A stretch of DNA of 64,000 nt. Source: Deltaproteobacteria bacterium. GTDB taxonomy: Bacteria > Myxococcota_A > UBA796 > UBA2385. Below the pieces are notes generated by a model. The model was not told the origin of the DNA. It worked only from the letters and a program-made list of their open reading frames with translations, and did no database searches. Both the position numbers and the translations under genes were made by a program. Below, in pieces: positions 1-9,200 of the stretch. Position 1 is the stretch's first letter; every line of letters starts with the position of its first letter. The stretch lies in NCBI GenBank assembly GCA_018401435.1, contig JAGYJW010000010.1, positions 1 to 64,000 on the forward strand, read 5' to 3'.

Positions 1-2
1 CC

Positions 3-998
3 AAGGCTTTGCTGGAGAGTGCGAAACACGAGTCAGAGCTTCAGGGCCTGAACGCCGCGGGCTCGGGCGCAATCCCCCGCCTGGCCCGGCTGCGCACGCT
101 GGTCCTTGACCTGCGACGCCTGGATCCGCTTGTGGACGCGCGACGAAGGACCGTGGTGCATGCGTTGGTTTGCGAGGCGCGCTCCATTCAGGACGAGGCC
201 ACGCCGTCGCTCCCCCTCAACGAGCAGGGCCCCCTTCGCGAGCTCTTTGGTCGCTTGGGCGCCTACCGCAAGGACACCGGCATCTCCTTTCTCAACGGCT
301 TGGCGCGCAAAGACAAGCCCCGCGGCGCGAGCTGGGCCTCCGACCGGGCAGACGCCCTGGCATCCTTGGGCGGACACGCCGCTGAATCGGGACGACAGCC
401 CCTGCTGCGTCTGCAGGAGCGCCTGTCTGCCGCCGGTCTCCGCCCCGGCGACATCCCGCTTCATTTCGCCGAAGCTATCCGCGCCGGGCTGCCAAGCGAT
501 GACCCCGAGTTGCTCGCCCTCGCGCATATCCACCGCGCGGTCCTCTGCGACAGCCCCCTCAACAAGACCCTGCGCAAGAAGCTCAAGCGCATGGGTGTGG
601 CGCCGCCGCCGGCCCTGGTCGAGGCGCCGCCAGAGCCGGTCGAGGTGAACCCGCTGGCCGTCGCCTATCTGCAAGGCTGCGATGGGGTCGTGGTCGGGGG
701 AGACGCGCGCGGGCAATCCCAGCAACGCATCCACGAGGCCTTCGGCTTCTCGACCCTGGCCTGGGAGCGCGGCAAGAAGATCCGACAGGTGCAGGCCCTC
801 GCCAAGCGGGTCGAGAGCGGCAATGTCAACTGCCTGGTCTTCCTCCGTCGCTACATCAGCCACAAGCTGAGCGACGTGCTGCAGGCGGCGGCCGAGCGTG
901 CCGGCGCCAAGATCCTTTGGGTCGACCAGGGCTACGGCATCACCCAGGTCGAGCAGGCGGCCCTGCGTGCGGCGGGGGAGGCGGCTGCGGCGCGCTGA
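3..998 (+). CDS. DUF2325-like protein (5' end possibly outside window)
   Basis: The frame is already open at the left edge. The first possible start inside is a TTG at 9, with no clear ribosome binding site, so the true N-terminus may lie upstream. About 330 residues are visible. The N-terminal two thirds are helical and Arg/Leu-rich and I do not recognise them. The last 110 residues resemble the DUF2325 fold: a strand ending in VVVGGDARGQ, a phenylalanine/tryptophan-containing segment (FGFSTLAWERGKK), then NVNCLVFLRRYISHKLSD and a final strand AKILWVDQGYG. DUF2325 is of unknown function and often acts as an accessory domain. The 3' end overlaps by about 60 bases the convergent gene ending at 940. 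The domain call is moderate; the function is unknown. Confidence 0.6.
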   Translation, partial: KALLESAKHESELQGLNAAGSGAIPRLARLRTLVLDLRRLDPLVDARRRTVVHALVCEARSIQDEATPSLPLNEQGPLRELFGRLGAYRKDTGISFLNGLARKDKPRGASWASDRADALASLGGHAAESGRQPLLRLQERLSAAGLRPGDIPLHFAEAIRAGLPSDDPELLALAHIHRAVLCDSPLNKTLRKKLKRMGVAPPPALVEAPPEPVEVNPLAVAYLQGCDGVVVGGDARGQSQQRIHEAFGFSTLAWERGKKIRQVQALAKRVESGNVNCLVFLRRYISHKLSDVLQAAAERAGAKILWVDQGYGITQVEQAALRAAGEAAAAR

Positions 999-1317
999 GA
1001 GGAGGCGCACCGCGCGCGAAGTACGGCGCGACTTGTTCGTTGACACAGGCCTGTTGCGCAGCGTCAGCGTTGCGCAGCATGGGTCGGGGTGCTTCGTCGG
1101 GAAAGTCCAACCAAGCATCGCCCTGGAGCGGGCCGCAGCGGGCTTCGGTCAGCTCTCGTGCCCGCATCCCCTGCTCGCTCCGCTCCCAGCGCCCGGCTCG
1201 GTGCTCGGGGAGGACGTTGCGGTCCTCCCAACGCCGTGTGGTTCCAAACGAGAGGATCGCCGCGACCATGAGACCGCTGAAGAGCAGGCCGAAGCCAAGG
1301 CTGCTGCTGCCCCGCAT
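940..1317 (-). CDS. small membrane-anchored hypothetical protein
   Basis: This encodes a 125-residue protein of no recognised family. Residues about 7-25 (LGFGLLFSGLMVAAILSFG) form one membrane segment or uncleaved signal anchor. A charged region with two cysteines follows, then a Pro-rich tail. The start ATG at 1317 lies 3 bases after the stop of the Bor-like gene (1321), so it probably belongs to the same minus-strand transcript. Its 3' end runs about 60 bases into the convergent DUF2325-like gene. I accept it as a gene because of the tight operon spacing and the membrane segment; the Pro-rich C-terminus may read past the natural end of a conserved core. Confidence 0.5.
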   Translation of the reverse strand: MRGSSSLGFGLLFSGLMVAAILSFGTTRRWEDRNVLPEHRAGRWERSEQGMRARELTEARCGPLQGDAWLDFPDEAPRPMLRNADAAQQACVNEQVAPYFARGAPPLSAPQPPPPPHAGPPARPG

Positions 1318-1320
1318 GCC

Positions 1321-1620
1321 TCAGCCCTTGCAGGTGACCGTCACCTTCAATGGTGAGTAGAGGCCGACGGTCAACCAATTCGCGAGCAGGGTCAAACCGC
1401 TCATCTTGCTCTCGACCGCCCAGACGCCCTTGTCCCCGCAGAGGCGCTTCGCGTCGACGGTGTTGAAGGTGACCAGGCCCCAAAGCACCGAGTGCGACAG
1501 CCTTCGCTCCTTTGTTCCGGGCCCCCCGTCCAGCGACAGGCCGTCCACCCGGACCTTGTAGCAGCCGCTGAGCGCCACCAGCGACAAGGTGCAGACCCAT
1601 CGCTTCATTGACCGCTTCAT
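1321..1620 (-). CDS. Bor family lipoprotein
   Basis: This is a 99-residue lipoprotein with the lipobox LSGC near residue 20. The C-terminal half matches the Bor/Iss family pattern: TVDAKRLCG, then a stretch ending LTVGLYSPLKVTVTC, which parallels KTVDAAKICG and TLGIYTPLEARVYC of phage lambda Bor. Bor proteins are outer-membrane lipoproteins linked to serum resistance in enterobacteria; here the role is unknown. The start codon region is a 12-bp tandem duplication (1601-1624), giving two in-frame ATGs (1620 and 1608). The upstream ATG overlaps the stop of the preceding gene as ATGA, and the next gene begins 3 bases downstream. All three genes look co-transcribed. Confidence 0.75.
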   Translation of the reverse strand: MKRSMKRWVCTLSLVALSGCYKVRVDGLSLDGGPGTKERRLSHSVLWGLVTFNTVDAKRLCGDKGVWAVESKMSGLTLLANWLTVGLYSPLKVTVTCKG

Positions 1621-1835
1621 TGACCGCTCCAGAGCAGGAAGAGAGACTGCGTCTCGACTGTACCCTCTTTGCCTTGTGACGACAATTGGCTTCCGACGAT
1701 CAGGTGATCAGGCTTGCTCAGTAGTCCCTCCGGCCCACCGCCAACCAGCTCGTAGCCGTCGAGGTCCCCGCCGCTCCCGGGCTGGGTGCGTACTTTCTTG
1801 CGGTTGATCGCGCGGCAGGGGTTGCGCGTGCTCAT
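1617..1835 (-). CDS. small hypothetical protein, first gene of Bor operon
   Basis: This is a 72-residue ORF starting MSTRNPCRAINRKK and ending SLFLLWSGQ. Its stop overlaps the start of the Bor-like gene as ATGA, which is the main reason to accept it. I recognise no domain. The ATG at 1835 lies only about 26 bases from the left end of the ISAs1-like element (1861). The insertion may therefore have removed the promoter or the 5' part of a longer gene, and this ORF may be a 3' remnant. Confidence is limited by the small size. Confidence 0.4.
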   Translation of the reverse strand: MSTRNPCRAINRKKVRTQPGSGGDLDGYELVGGGPEGLLSKPDHLIVGSQLSSQGKEGTVETQSLFLLWSGQ

Positions 1836-1875
1836 CCGGCGAGAGATCTCGGACCTGCCGCGAGAGAAGGAAGAG

Positions 1876-1901
1876 CTTGGGTGAGCAAACCCTCACCCAA
1901 G
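1876..1901 (+). other. perfect hairpin inside left end of the IS
   Basis: A 10-bp perfect stem (CTTGGGTGAG / CTCACCCAAG) with a 6-base loop lies 35 bases before the transposase start and overlaps the left inverted repeat. A hairpin here could shield the transposase from outside transcription, as in several IS families; that is an inference. A second 10-bp stem with a 5-base loop sits in the last codons of the transposase (3306-3330). Confidence 0.45.
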
Positions 1902-1935
1902 CCGGCCCGAAGACCTACGAGCAGGAGGACGTTGA

Positions 1936-3339
1936 GTGAAACGAAGAACCCTGAATCCCCTCGCCCGCTTCCTGCGGGATAACCTGACGCCCGAGCGGTG
2001 GGCAACCGTCGAGGACCCTCGCAAGCCTCGCGGGGTTCGCTACAAGCTGGTGGGCTTGCTCAACCTGCTTGTGTTGGGCCTGACCGTTGGCTCCCGCACG
2101 CTGCGCGATGTCGAGCGCCTGGGCATGAAGCTGGCGGTCGGCCGGGCTTTCGGGCTGCGCGGCTCGCCCACGGACACGACGCTGTACACCTTGGTCCGGC
2201 GGCTGAGCCCCGCGGCCCTGACTCCGGTCCTCGTGGACCAAGTCAAGGAGCTGTGGCTGAGCAAGCGCATGCAGGTGGACCCTGCGATCGGCATCTCGTT
2301 GGTGGCCATCGACGGCAAGTGCCTGGGCGCGGACCGCGAGCTCAAGCACCCGGAGTCCACCGGCATTGCCGTCCCGCGTCGGACCGCCTCGAAGCGCCGC
2401 TCGAAGCGCAACGCGACGAAGGTCACCGATGCCAAGCGGGGAAACCTTCAGCTGCCGGACATGGACCCGGGCCCGGACGGGAAGGTCTACCTGGTCAAGG
2501 CCCTCCGAGCCGTGCACGTCGCCTCCGCCGCCAAGGTGGCCATGCATCAAGTGGTCATCCCGGCGCATCGCGGCGAAGCGCCGATGTTCGAGGGCTTCGT
2601 CCGGGAGCTGATTCGAGCCTATGGACGTGCCATGGTCCAGTGCGTCTCGGTGGATGCTGGCTTCGTCACCATCCAGAACCTCATGATGCTGGCGGTGTCG
2701 GGGATCCCCTACATCGCCGCGCTCAAGGGCAATGCGGGCGCGCTGCACCGGCGCCTGTCCATGGTCATGGGTCAGGGCACCGATGCGCCCCCGCCGGGCG
2801 GGTGGATCGCCGAGACCCAGGAGGTCCGCAACAAGGCCCAGGTGCACCGACAGTTCGGCCGGATCGACGAGCTGGGCGACTGCATGGAAGGCGACTACCG
2901 GCAGGTCTGGCGTCAGCGAACGACGATCGTCAAGGCCGGAAAGCCGCCCGTGATCGATGACCGGCTCTTCATCACCAGTCTGCCCATAAACAGGCTCACG
3001 CCAGCGCAGTGCATGGCCGCCATCCGCGCCCACTGGGGGATCGAGAACGACTGTTTCTGGACCCTCGACACGCAATGGAACGAGGACACCCGGGCCTGGG
3101 TCAAGCACGGCCTGGGTCGAGAGTCGCTCGCCGTCCTCCGGCTCATTGCCTACAACCTCGTTCGCATCGTGCGGCACCGGGTGCTGCGAGACGGCGAGGC
3201 CCCGTCCAACGCCCAGACGGGCGGACCGCTCACCCACAACCTCAAGCGCAGGAAGGCAAGGCCCTTCCGCGAAGTCATGGAGCTCCTCCGCGACGCACTG
3301 GTGATGCCCGGGATCCTTCCGATCCCGGGCAGAACATAA
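1936..3339 (+). CDS. ISAs1-like DDE transposase
   Basis: This is a full-length 467-residue transposase. The GTG start is supported by AGGAGGA 6 bases upstream. The ISAs1 pattern is visible: an N-terminal segment with EDPRKPRGVRYKL, the first catalytic Asp in LVAIDGK (about residue 126), the second Asp in VSVDAG (about 240), and the Glu in RAHWGIEND (about 370), followed by WNEDTRAW. These are the DDE residues of an RNase H-fold transposase that cuts and re-joins DNA. The gene looks intact, so the element may be active or recently arrived. A strong hairpin lies in its final codons. Confidence 0.9.
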   Translation: MKRRTLNPLARFLRDNLTPERWATVEDPRKPRGVRYKLVGLLNLLVLGLTVGSRTLRDVERLGMKLAVGRAFGLRGSPTDTTLYTLVRRLSPAALTPVLVDQVKELWLSKRMQVDPAIGISLVAIDGKCLGADRELKHPESTGIAVPRRTASKRRSKRNATKVTDAKRGNLQLPDMDPGPDGKVYLVKALRAVHVASAAKVAMHQVVIPAHRGEAPMFEGFVRELIRAYGRAMVQCVSVDAGFVTIQNLMMLAVSGIPYIAALKGNAGALHRRLSMVMGQGTDAPPPGGWIAETQEVRNKAQVHRQFGRIDELGDCMEGDYRQVWRQRTTIVKAGKPPVIDDRLFITSLPINRLTPAQCMAAIRAHWGIENDCFWTLDTQWNEDTRAWVKHGLGRESLAVLRLIAYNLVRIVRHRVLRDGEAPSNAQTGGPLTHNLKRRKARPFREVMELLRDALVMPGILPIPGRT

Positions 3340-3521
3340 CGACCCGCTCGCCCAGGCTCTTCCCCTCCCTCTCTCGGCAACCCATCGCAGCGACAGGTCC
3401 CGGCAAGCATGGCCGCGTCCTCATCGTGTGTCTACGAGCCGGGGAACGGTCGAAACACACCGCAGAGCTGGGGTAGGATCAATGGATATTCAGGTCTACC
3501 GATCAAGCCTGTCAGGTGATT

Positions 3522-3549
3522 AAGGTGCCAGGTGTTGCATGTTGAGCCT
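3522..3549 (+). repeat. left REP-like inverted repeat
   Basis: This is a 28-bp sequence whose reverse complement recurs at 4502-4529 with one mismatch. It contains the GGTGCCAGGTG core common to REP-like elements. It lies 20 bases before the transposase ATG at 3570. Confidence 0.7.
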
Positions 3550-3569
3550 TGGGGGGCTATCTGCCCGAC

Positions 3570-4502
3570 ATGCCCCGCACGCCCCGCCTCGACGCCCCCG
3601 GAACCCTGCACCACGTCTTCAACCGCGGCGCGCGCAAGGAGCGCGTCTATTTCGATGATGAAGGCTACATCGAATTTCTCGCGCTGCTCGCGCAGCTGCC
3701 TGCGCGCTTTGGCACCCGGGTGCACGCCTATGCGCTGATGCCCAACCACTTCCACCTCATCCTCGAGCCGGGCCCCGCGGGCCTGGGGCCGGCCATGCAG
3801 CTGCTGCAAGGCGGCTACAGCCGGTGGCTGAATGCCCGCCGGGGCTGGGATGGTCCGGTCTGGCGCGAGCGCTTTCGCAGCCGTCTCATCGACAGCGACA
3901 TCTACTGCGCCCACCTGCTGGCCTATCTGCACCTCAACCCCGTGAACGCCGGGCTGGCCGATCATGTGGATAGTGCAGAGTGGACCAGCCATGCCGCCTA
4001 CCTGGGGTCCATCCCGCGTCCGGATTGGCTGACCACCGACAGCTTGTTGGAGGTCCACGGCGGGGTGGACGCCTACCGCGGCTATGTTGCGGATGTGCGC
4101 GCAGGGGTCGAGACCGGGCCCGACGGCTTCGATCCCGAGCGGGTGCGCCGCGGGCGTCCGCGGGTGGCGCCACCGGCGGTCGATGCGCCAGAGCCCAGCC
4201 CGTCACGGCAGTGGCCCCTGCAGCCCGAGAGCGCCTGGATCGCCTTGGAGGCCATCACCGGTCAGCCCCGCAGCGCGCTGACCACCCGCCATCACGGTCC
4301 GGCCGGAAATGTGGGTTGGTGGCTGGTACTTTGGTGGCTTCCCCTCGCTACCGGCCAATCCACGGCCGCCGTGGCCGCCGACTTCGGTCTGGCGCGATCG
4401 ACCGCCAGCCGCGCGGCCGCCCAGCTGCGCAAGCGCGCGGCCACGGACGCCCATGTGGCCCGCATGGTGGAGCGCCTGGCCTCCTTGCTGCCGGGGGGAT
4501 GA
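3570..4502 (+). CDS. REP-associated tyrosine (Y1/HUH) transposase
   Basis: This encodes a 310-residue protein of the IS200-like Y1 superfamily. The start ATG at 3570 gives the conserved beginning MPRTPRLDAPGTLHHVFNRG. The HUH motif is in YALMPNHFHLIL (His60, His62), and the catalytic tyrosine is most likely Tyr119 in AYLHLNPVNAGL. Residues 230-300 form an extra C-terminal domain with a helix-turn-helix (VAADFGLARSTASRAAAQLRKR region), as in many solitary RAYTs. These enzymes cut single-stranded DNA at REP sequences. The inverted REP-like copies at both sides support that role here. The frame is intact. Confidence 0.85.
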   Translation: MPRTPRLDAPGTLHHVFNRGARKERVYFDDEGYIEFLALLAQLPARFGTRVHAYALMPNHFHLILEPGPAGLGPAMQLLQGGYSRWLNARRGWDGPVWRERFRSRLIDSDIYCAHLLAYLHLNPVNAGLADHVDSAEWTSHAAYLGSIPRPDWLTTDSLLEVHGGVDAYRGYVADVRAGVETGPDGFDPERVRRGRPRVAPPAVDAPEPSPSRQWPLQPESAWIALEAITGQPRSALTTRHHGPAGNVGWWLVLWWLPLATGQSTAAVAADFGLARSTASRAAAQLRKRAATDAHVARMVERLASLLPGG

Positions 4503-4529
4503 GGCTCAACATACAACACCTGGCACCTT
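4502..4529 (-). repeat. right REP-like inverted repeat
   Basis: This is the reverse complement of 3522-3549 with a single difference. It starts at the last base of the transposase stop codon. The sequence GCACCTTTT is repeated immediately after it (4523-4540 region). Confidence 0.7.
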
Positions 4530-4640
4530 TTGCACCTTTTGTCCCCGACCGGACCTTAGCCCGCCGTTGACCTTCCGATGACACAGCGGCGGGGGGCGGT
4601 CGTTAGAGGGCCCGGCCCTGTCTGGCCCGGCTTTGATTCG

Positions 4641-6262
4641 ATGACGCGCGCACTCCCAGCCTTTGGCGGATGGTCGGCCACCGCCGAATCTCCCGCCTTC
4701 GCCCCTGCTTCCCTGGTGGAGGCCGCCCGCCGCTTCCGCGAGCCGGTCGCCCTGGTTCAGGACCCCGCTTCGGGCGCTGTGGGGGTCGGGTTCGGGGGCC
4801 AGGGGGTCGCTGGAGATCCCGCCGCAACGGGCGCCTGGCCCCTGTTGGCCAGCCTGTCGCCGCTCTACCCGGAGTGGCTGGGCGATCGCTCCTTCACCGA
4901 CACCCACGGCCTGCGCTTCCCCTATGTGGCCGGCGCCATGGCCAATGGCATCTCCACGGCGCGACTGGTGGCCGAGATGGGCGCGGCCGGCTTCCTCGGC
5001 TTCTTTGGCGCCGCGGGCCTGGCCTACGACCGCATCGTGGCTGGTCTGGACGAGATCGAGCGCCTGCTGCCCGATCCCGCAATGGCCTGGGGTGCCAACC
5101 TCATCCACAGCCCCACCGAACCGGACCTGGAACGCGCCGCCGCCGACCTCTTCGTGAAGCGCGGCGTGAAGCGCGTCAGCGCCTCGGCCTTCATGAAGCT
5201 CACCCCTTCGGTGGTGCGCTACGCGGCCGCGGCCTGCGGCAGCTCCCCGACGGCAGCATCCACCGCCAGCACCACGTCTTCGCCAAGATCAGCCGGCCCG
5301 AGGTCGCCCGCCACTTCATGGAGCCCCCGCCGGATCGCATGTTGGAGGCCCTGGTCGCCGAAGGCGCCTTGACCGCCGACGAAGCCCGCCTGGCCCGCCT
5401 GCTGCCGGTGGCCGAGGACTTCACGGTGGAGTCCGACTCGGGTGGCCACACCGACAACCGGCCCCTGTCGGCCCTCTTCCCGGTGATCGCCGGCCTGCGC
5501 GACGCCATCGTCGCCGAGCGCGCCTACCCGCGGCCCATCCGCCTGGGCGCGGCAGGGGGTCTGGGCACGCCCCAGGCGGTGGCCGCGGCCTTTGCTTTGG
5601 GTGCCGATTATGTCCTCACCGGATCGGTCAACCAGGCCTGTGTCGAATCGGGCCTGTCGGCTGAGGGGCGGCAGATGTTGGCCCAGGCCGACCTCGCCGA
5701 CGTGATCATGGCGCCGGCCGCCGACATGTTCGAACTCGGGGTCGAGGTGCAGGTGCTGCGTCGCGGCACGATGTTCGCTCAACGAGGCGCCCGCCTCTAC
5801 GATCTCTACCGTTCGGCGCCCTCTCTCGACGCCATTGGTGCAGCCGATCGCGCCCGCCTCGAAAAGGAGGTGTTCCGCCAGAGCCTGGGCGAAGCCTGGC
5901 AGGGCACCCGCGACTTCTGGATGGCCCGCGACCCCCGCGAGGTCACCAAGGCCGAGGCCGACCCCCGCCACAAGATGGCCCTGGTCTTCCGCAGCTACCT
6001 GGGCCGGGCCAGCCGCTGGGCCATCACCGGCGAGCCCGGGCGCGCCGCCGACTACCAGATCTGGTGCGGCCCGGCCATGGGCGCCTTCAACCGCTGGGTC
6101 CGGGGCTCCTTCCTCGAAGACCCCGACCAGCGCACGGTGGTCCAGGTTGCCCGCAACCTGATGGAGGGGGCCGCCGTGGTCACCCGCGCCAGCCAGCTGC
6201 GCGCCGCCGGCGCCCCCGTGCCCGCCGCCGCCTACGACTTCCGCCCCCGTCGCCTCGCATGA
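4641..6262 (+). CDS. pfaD: PUFA synthase enoyl reductase PfaD (Pfa1), with one frameshift
   Basis: This is the flavin-dependent, nitropropane-dioxygenase-like enoyl reductase of PUFA synthase, about 540 residues once corrected. The N-terminal part to VVRYAA is read in one frame. From GLRQLPDGSIHRQHHVFAK onward the frame changes at about 5229, where one base seems missing in a GCGGCCGCGGCC run. Family features are RFPYVAGAMANGIS, GFLGFFGAAGL, GAAGGLGTPQAVAAAFALGADYVLTGSVNQA and ADMFELGVEVQVLRRGTMFA, the FMN-binding TIM-barrel typical of PfaD. The stop overlaps the ATG of the next gene (ATGA). It reduces enoyl intermediates on the ACPs of PfaA. Myxobacterial clusters place this gene first, as here. 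Confidence 0.9.
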
Positions 6263-9200
6263 ACCCCCAGACCCCCGACAGCCCCATGAGCGACCCCCGT
6301 CCCCCCATCGCGATCGTCGGTATCGGCGCCCTCTTCCCCGGCTCGGTGGATGCCGCCGCCTTCTGGCAGAACATCCTGGAGGGGCGCGATCTCGTCACGG
6401 AGGTCCCGCCTTCTCACTGGCTGGTCGAGGACTATTACGACGCCGATCCGACGGCGCCGGACATGACCTATGCCAAGCGCGGGGCCTTCCTGCCCACGGT
6501 GGACTTCGACGCCTTGTCTTGGGGCGTTCCGCCCAGCATCGTGCCGGCCACCGACACCAGCCAGCTCCTCGCCTTGATGGTGGCCAAGCGTGTTCTCGAG
6601 GATGTGGCCCAGGGCCCCTTCGAGCAGCTCGACCGCAGCCGCACCTCGGTGATCCTGGGTGTGACCAGCGCCCAGGAGCTGCTGGGCGAGGTGAACAGCC
6701 GCCTGCAACACCCCATCTGGCGCAAGGCCCTGCGCGAGCACGGCCTGCCCGAAGCGGACGTCAACGAGGTCTGCGCGCGCATCGCCAGCCACTATGTTCC
6801 GTGGCAGGAGGCCACCTTCCCCGGCCTGCTGGGCAATGTGGTGGCCGGCCGCATCGCCAACCGCCTGGATCTGGGCGGCACCAACTGCGTGACCGACGCG
6901 GCCTGCGCCAGCACCTTCTCTGCCCTCAGCATGGCCATCAACGAGCTGTGGATGGGCGATTCGGACATGGTGGTCGCCGGTGGCGTCGACACCATGAACG
7001 ACATCTTCATGTATATGTGCTTCTCCAAGACCCCGGCCCTGTCGCCCACGGGCGACTGCCGGCCCTTCTCGTCCGAAGGCGACGGCACGCTGCTGGGCGA
7101 GGGCATCGGCATGGTGGCCCTCAAGCGCCTCGCCGACGCAGAGGCCGCTGGCGACCGCATCTATGGCGTGGTCCGCAGCGTGGGGCAATCGTCGGATGGG
7201 CGCGCCAAGAGCGTCTATGCACCCTTGCCCGAGGGCCAGGCCCGGGCCCTGCGGCGGGCCTATGAGCGCGCCGGCTGCTCGCCCGAGACGGTCGAGCTGG
7301 TCGAGGCCCACGGCACCGGCACCAAGGCGGGCGACGCCGCCGAATTCGAGGGCCTGCGCCTGGTTTTTGGCGACACGGAGCGTGCAGCCACCGATCCGCA
7401 GTGGTGCGCCCTGGGCAGCGTCAAGTCGCAGATCGGCCACACCAAGAGCTCGGCGGGCGCCGCCGGCCTCTTCAAGGCCCTGATGGCCGTGCACCACAAG
7501 GTGCTGCCGCCCACCATCAAGGTTGCAGCACCCAATCCCAAGCTCCAGATCGAGACCTCCCCTTTCTACCTGAATGCCAAGAGCCGGCCCTGGGTGCGGG
7601 GCAGCGACCACCCCCGGCGCGCCGGGGTGAGCAGCTTTGGTTTTGGGGGCTCCAACTTCCACGTTGTGTTGGAAGAATATATGGGTTCGGGCAAGCGCCC
7701 CGGCCGCCTGCAGAGCCTGCCGGCCTGGCTGGTGCTGGCCAGCGGCGACTCTGCGGCCGAAGTGGCCGCCCAGGCCCGCAAGATGGCCCTGGACAGCGCC
7801 GCTCCGGGCGCCTTGCCCTTCTTGTCCCGCACCTCCCATGCGGCCTTTGACCCCAAGCAGCCCCACCGCCTCGCCGTGGTGGCCGCCGACGCCGCCCAGC
7901 TCGCCGAGCGCCTGAACCAGTCCGCCACCCGCATCGACGACACGCCCGATGCGGCCTTCACCCTGCCCGGGGGTACCGCCTATGGCGTCGGCGCCGCCCT
8001 GGGGCCGGTCGCCTTCTTGTTCCCGGGCCAGGGAAGCCAATACCTGGACATGGGGGCCGAGGTGGCCGCCCATTGGGACGCCGCCCGGGCGCCCTGGGAT
8101 CACGCCGCCGACCTGCGGCAGGCCGAGGGCCAGCCCGCCCTGCACCGCCCGTCTACCCGGCGACGGTCTACACCGACGTGGCCCGCGAAGCCCAGGAGGC
8201 CGCGGCAGGCGCCAATCGACGTGGCCCAGCCCGCCATCGGCCTGACCAGCCTGGGCTACCTCGGCCTGCTCAAGCAGCTGGGCCTGGTGCCCGCCGCGGC
8301 CGCCGGCCACAGCTTTGGCGAGCTGACCGCCCTGCACGCCGCGGGCGCCTTGGACGAGGCCAGCTTCATCCGCCGCCCAGGCCCGGGTGTCGCCATGGCC
8401 GCCGCCGCGACCACTCCCGGCGCGATGACCGCGGTCAAGGCCGAGCGCGCGCGGGTGGAGAAGATCCTGAAGGAGGCCGGCGTGACCGAGGTGGTCTCTG
8501 CCAACCACAACGCGCCGGACCAGCTCATCCTGTCGGTCCGGTGCCCGCCATCGACGCCGCCGGAGGCCGCCCTGAAGGCCGCGGGACTGCGCGGGCGCCG
8601 GCTGCCGGTCGCCACGGCCTCCACTCTCCGGTGGTCTCCGCCGCCCAGGGCCCCTTCCGCGAGGCCTTGGCTGAACTCGTTGTGAACAAGCCCCAGATCC
8701 CCGTTTACAGCAATGCCGAGATCAGCCCCTACGGCGCGGACGCCGAGGCCACCAAGGATCGCCTCGCCGCGGCCCTGGGCCTGCCGGTGCGCTGGGTCGA
8801 GCTGATCGAGCGCATGGTTGAAGACGGCGCCCGCGTCTTTGTCGAGGTGGGCCCTGGCAATGTGCTGACCGCGCTGGTGAGTCGGATCCTGGGTTCTCGG
8901 CCCCACCTCGCGGTGGCCACCGACGCCCGGAAGGACGGCAGCGTGGCGGGTCTCTTCGCCGCCCTGGCCGGCCTGTGTGCCGCAGGCGCCCCCATCGCGG
9001 TAGACGCCTTGCTCGGCGCCTTCGAAGCCCCCGAGGACCCCCAGGCCCGCCACAAGCCCAAGCTCGCTCTGCCCATCAACGGGGCCAACAGCGGCAAGCC
9101 CTACCCGCCCCCCGGCGGTGCTTCGGCCCTGCCCGGCCCCAACCCCCGCGGCCCCAGCCGCCCCGGTCGCCGCCCCCCGTCGCCGCCCCCGTCGTTGCGG

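Larger units (their letters stand above)
1861..3376 (+). mobile_element. ISAs1-like insertion sequence
   Basis: The element is defined by a transposase gene (1936-3339) and an imperfect inverted repeat: left 1861-1885, right 3347-3376. The inner 16 bases of the two ends match at 14 positions (GAAGAGCYTGGGYGAG), and the outer GAGAGA blocks also match with a small gap. I found no convincing target-site duplication. The element separates the Bor operon from the REP-transposase locus. Confidence 0.6.
3522..4529 (+). mobile_element. REP-associated tyrosine transposase locus with flanking 28-bp inverted repeat
   Basis: The Y1 transposase gene is framed by a 28-bp inverted repeat, 3522-3549 and 4502-4529, with 27 of 28 positions matching. 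The left copy reads AAGGTGCCAGGTGTTG then CATGTTGAGCCT. The right copy begins directly at the transposase stop codon and is followed by an overlapping GCACCTTTT repeat. This layout (RAYT gene plus inverted REP-like sequences) is that of a REPtron. Confidence 0.7.

Noticed and set aside
1850-3390. Target-site duplication of the ISAs1-like element
   Set aside because: Bases flanking the inverted repeats (CTGCCG and GCAACC) do not match.
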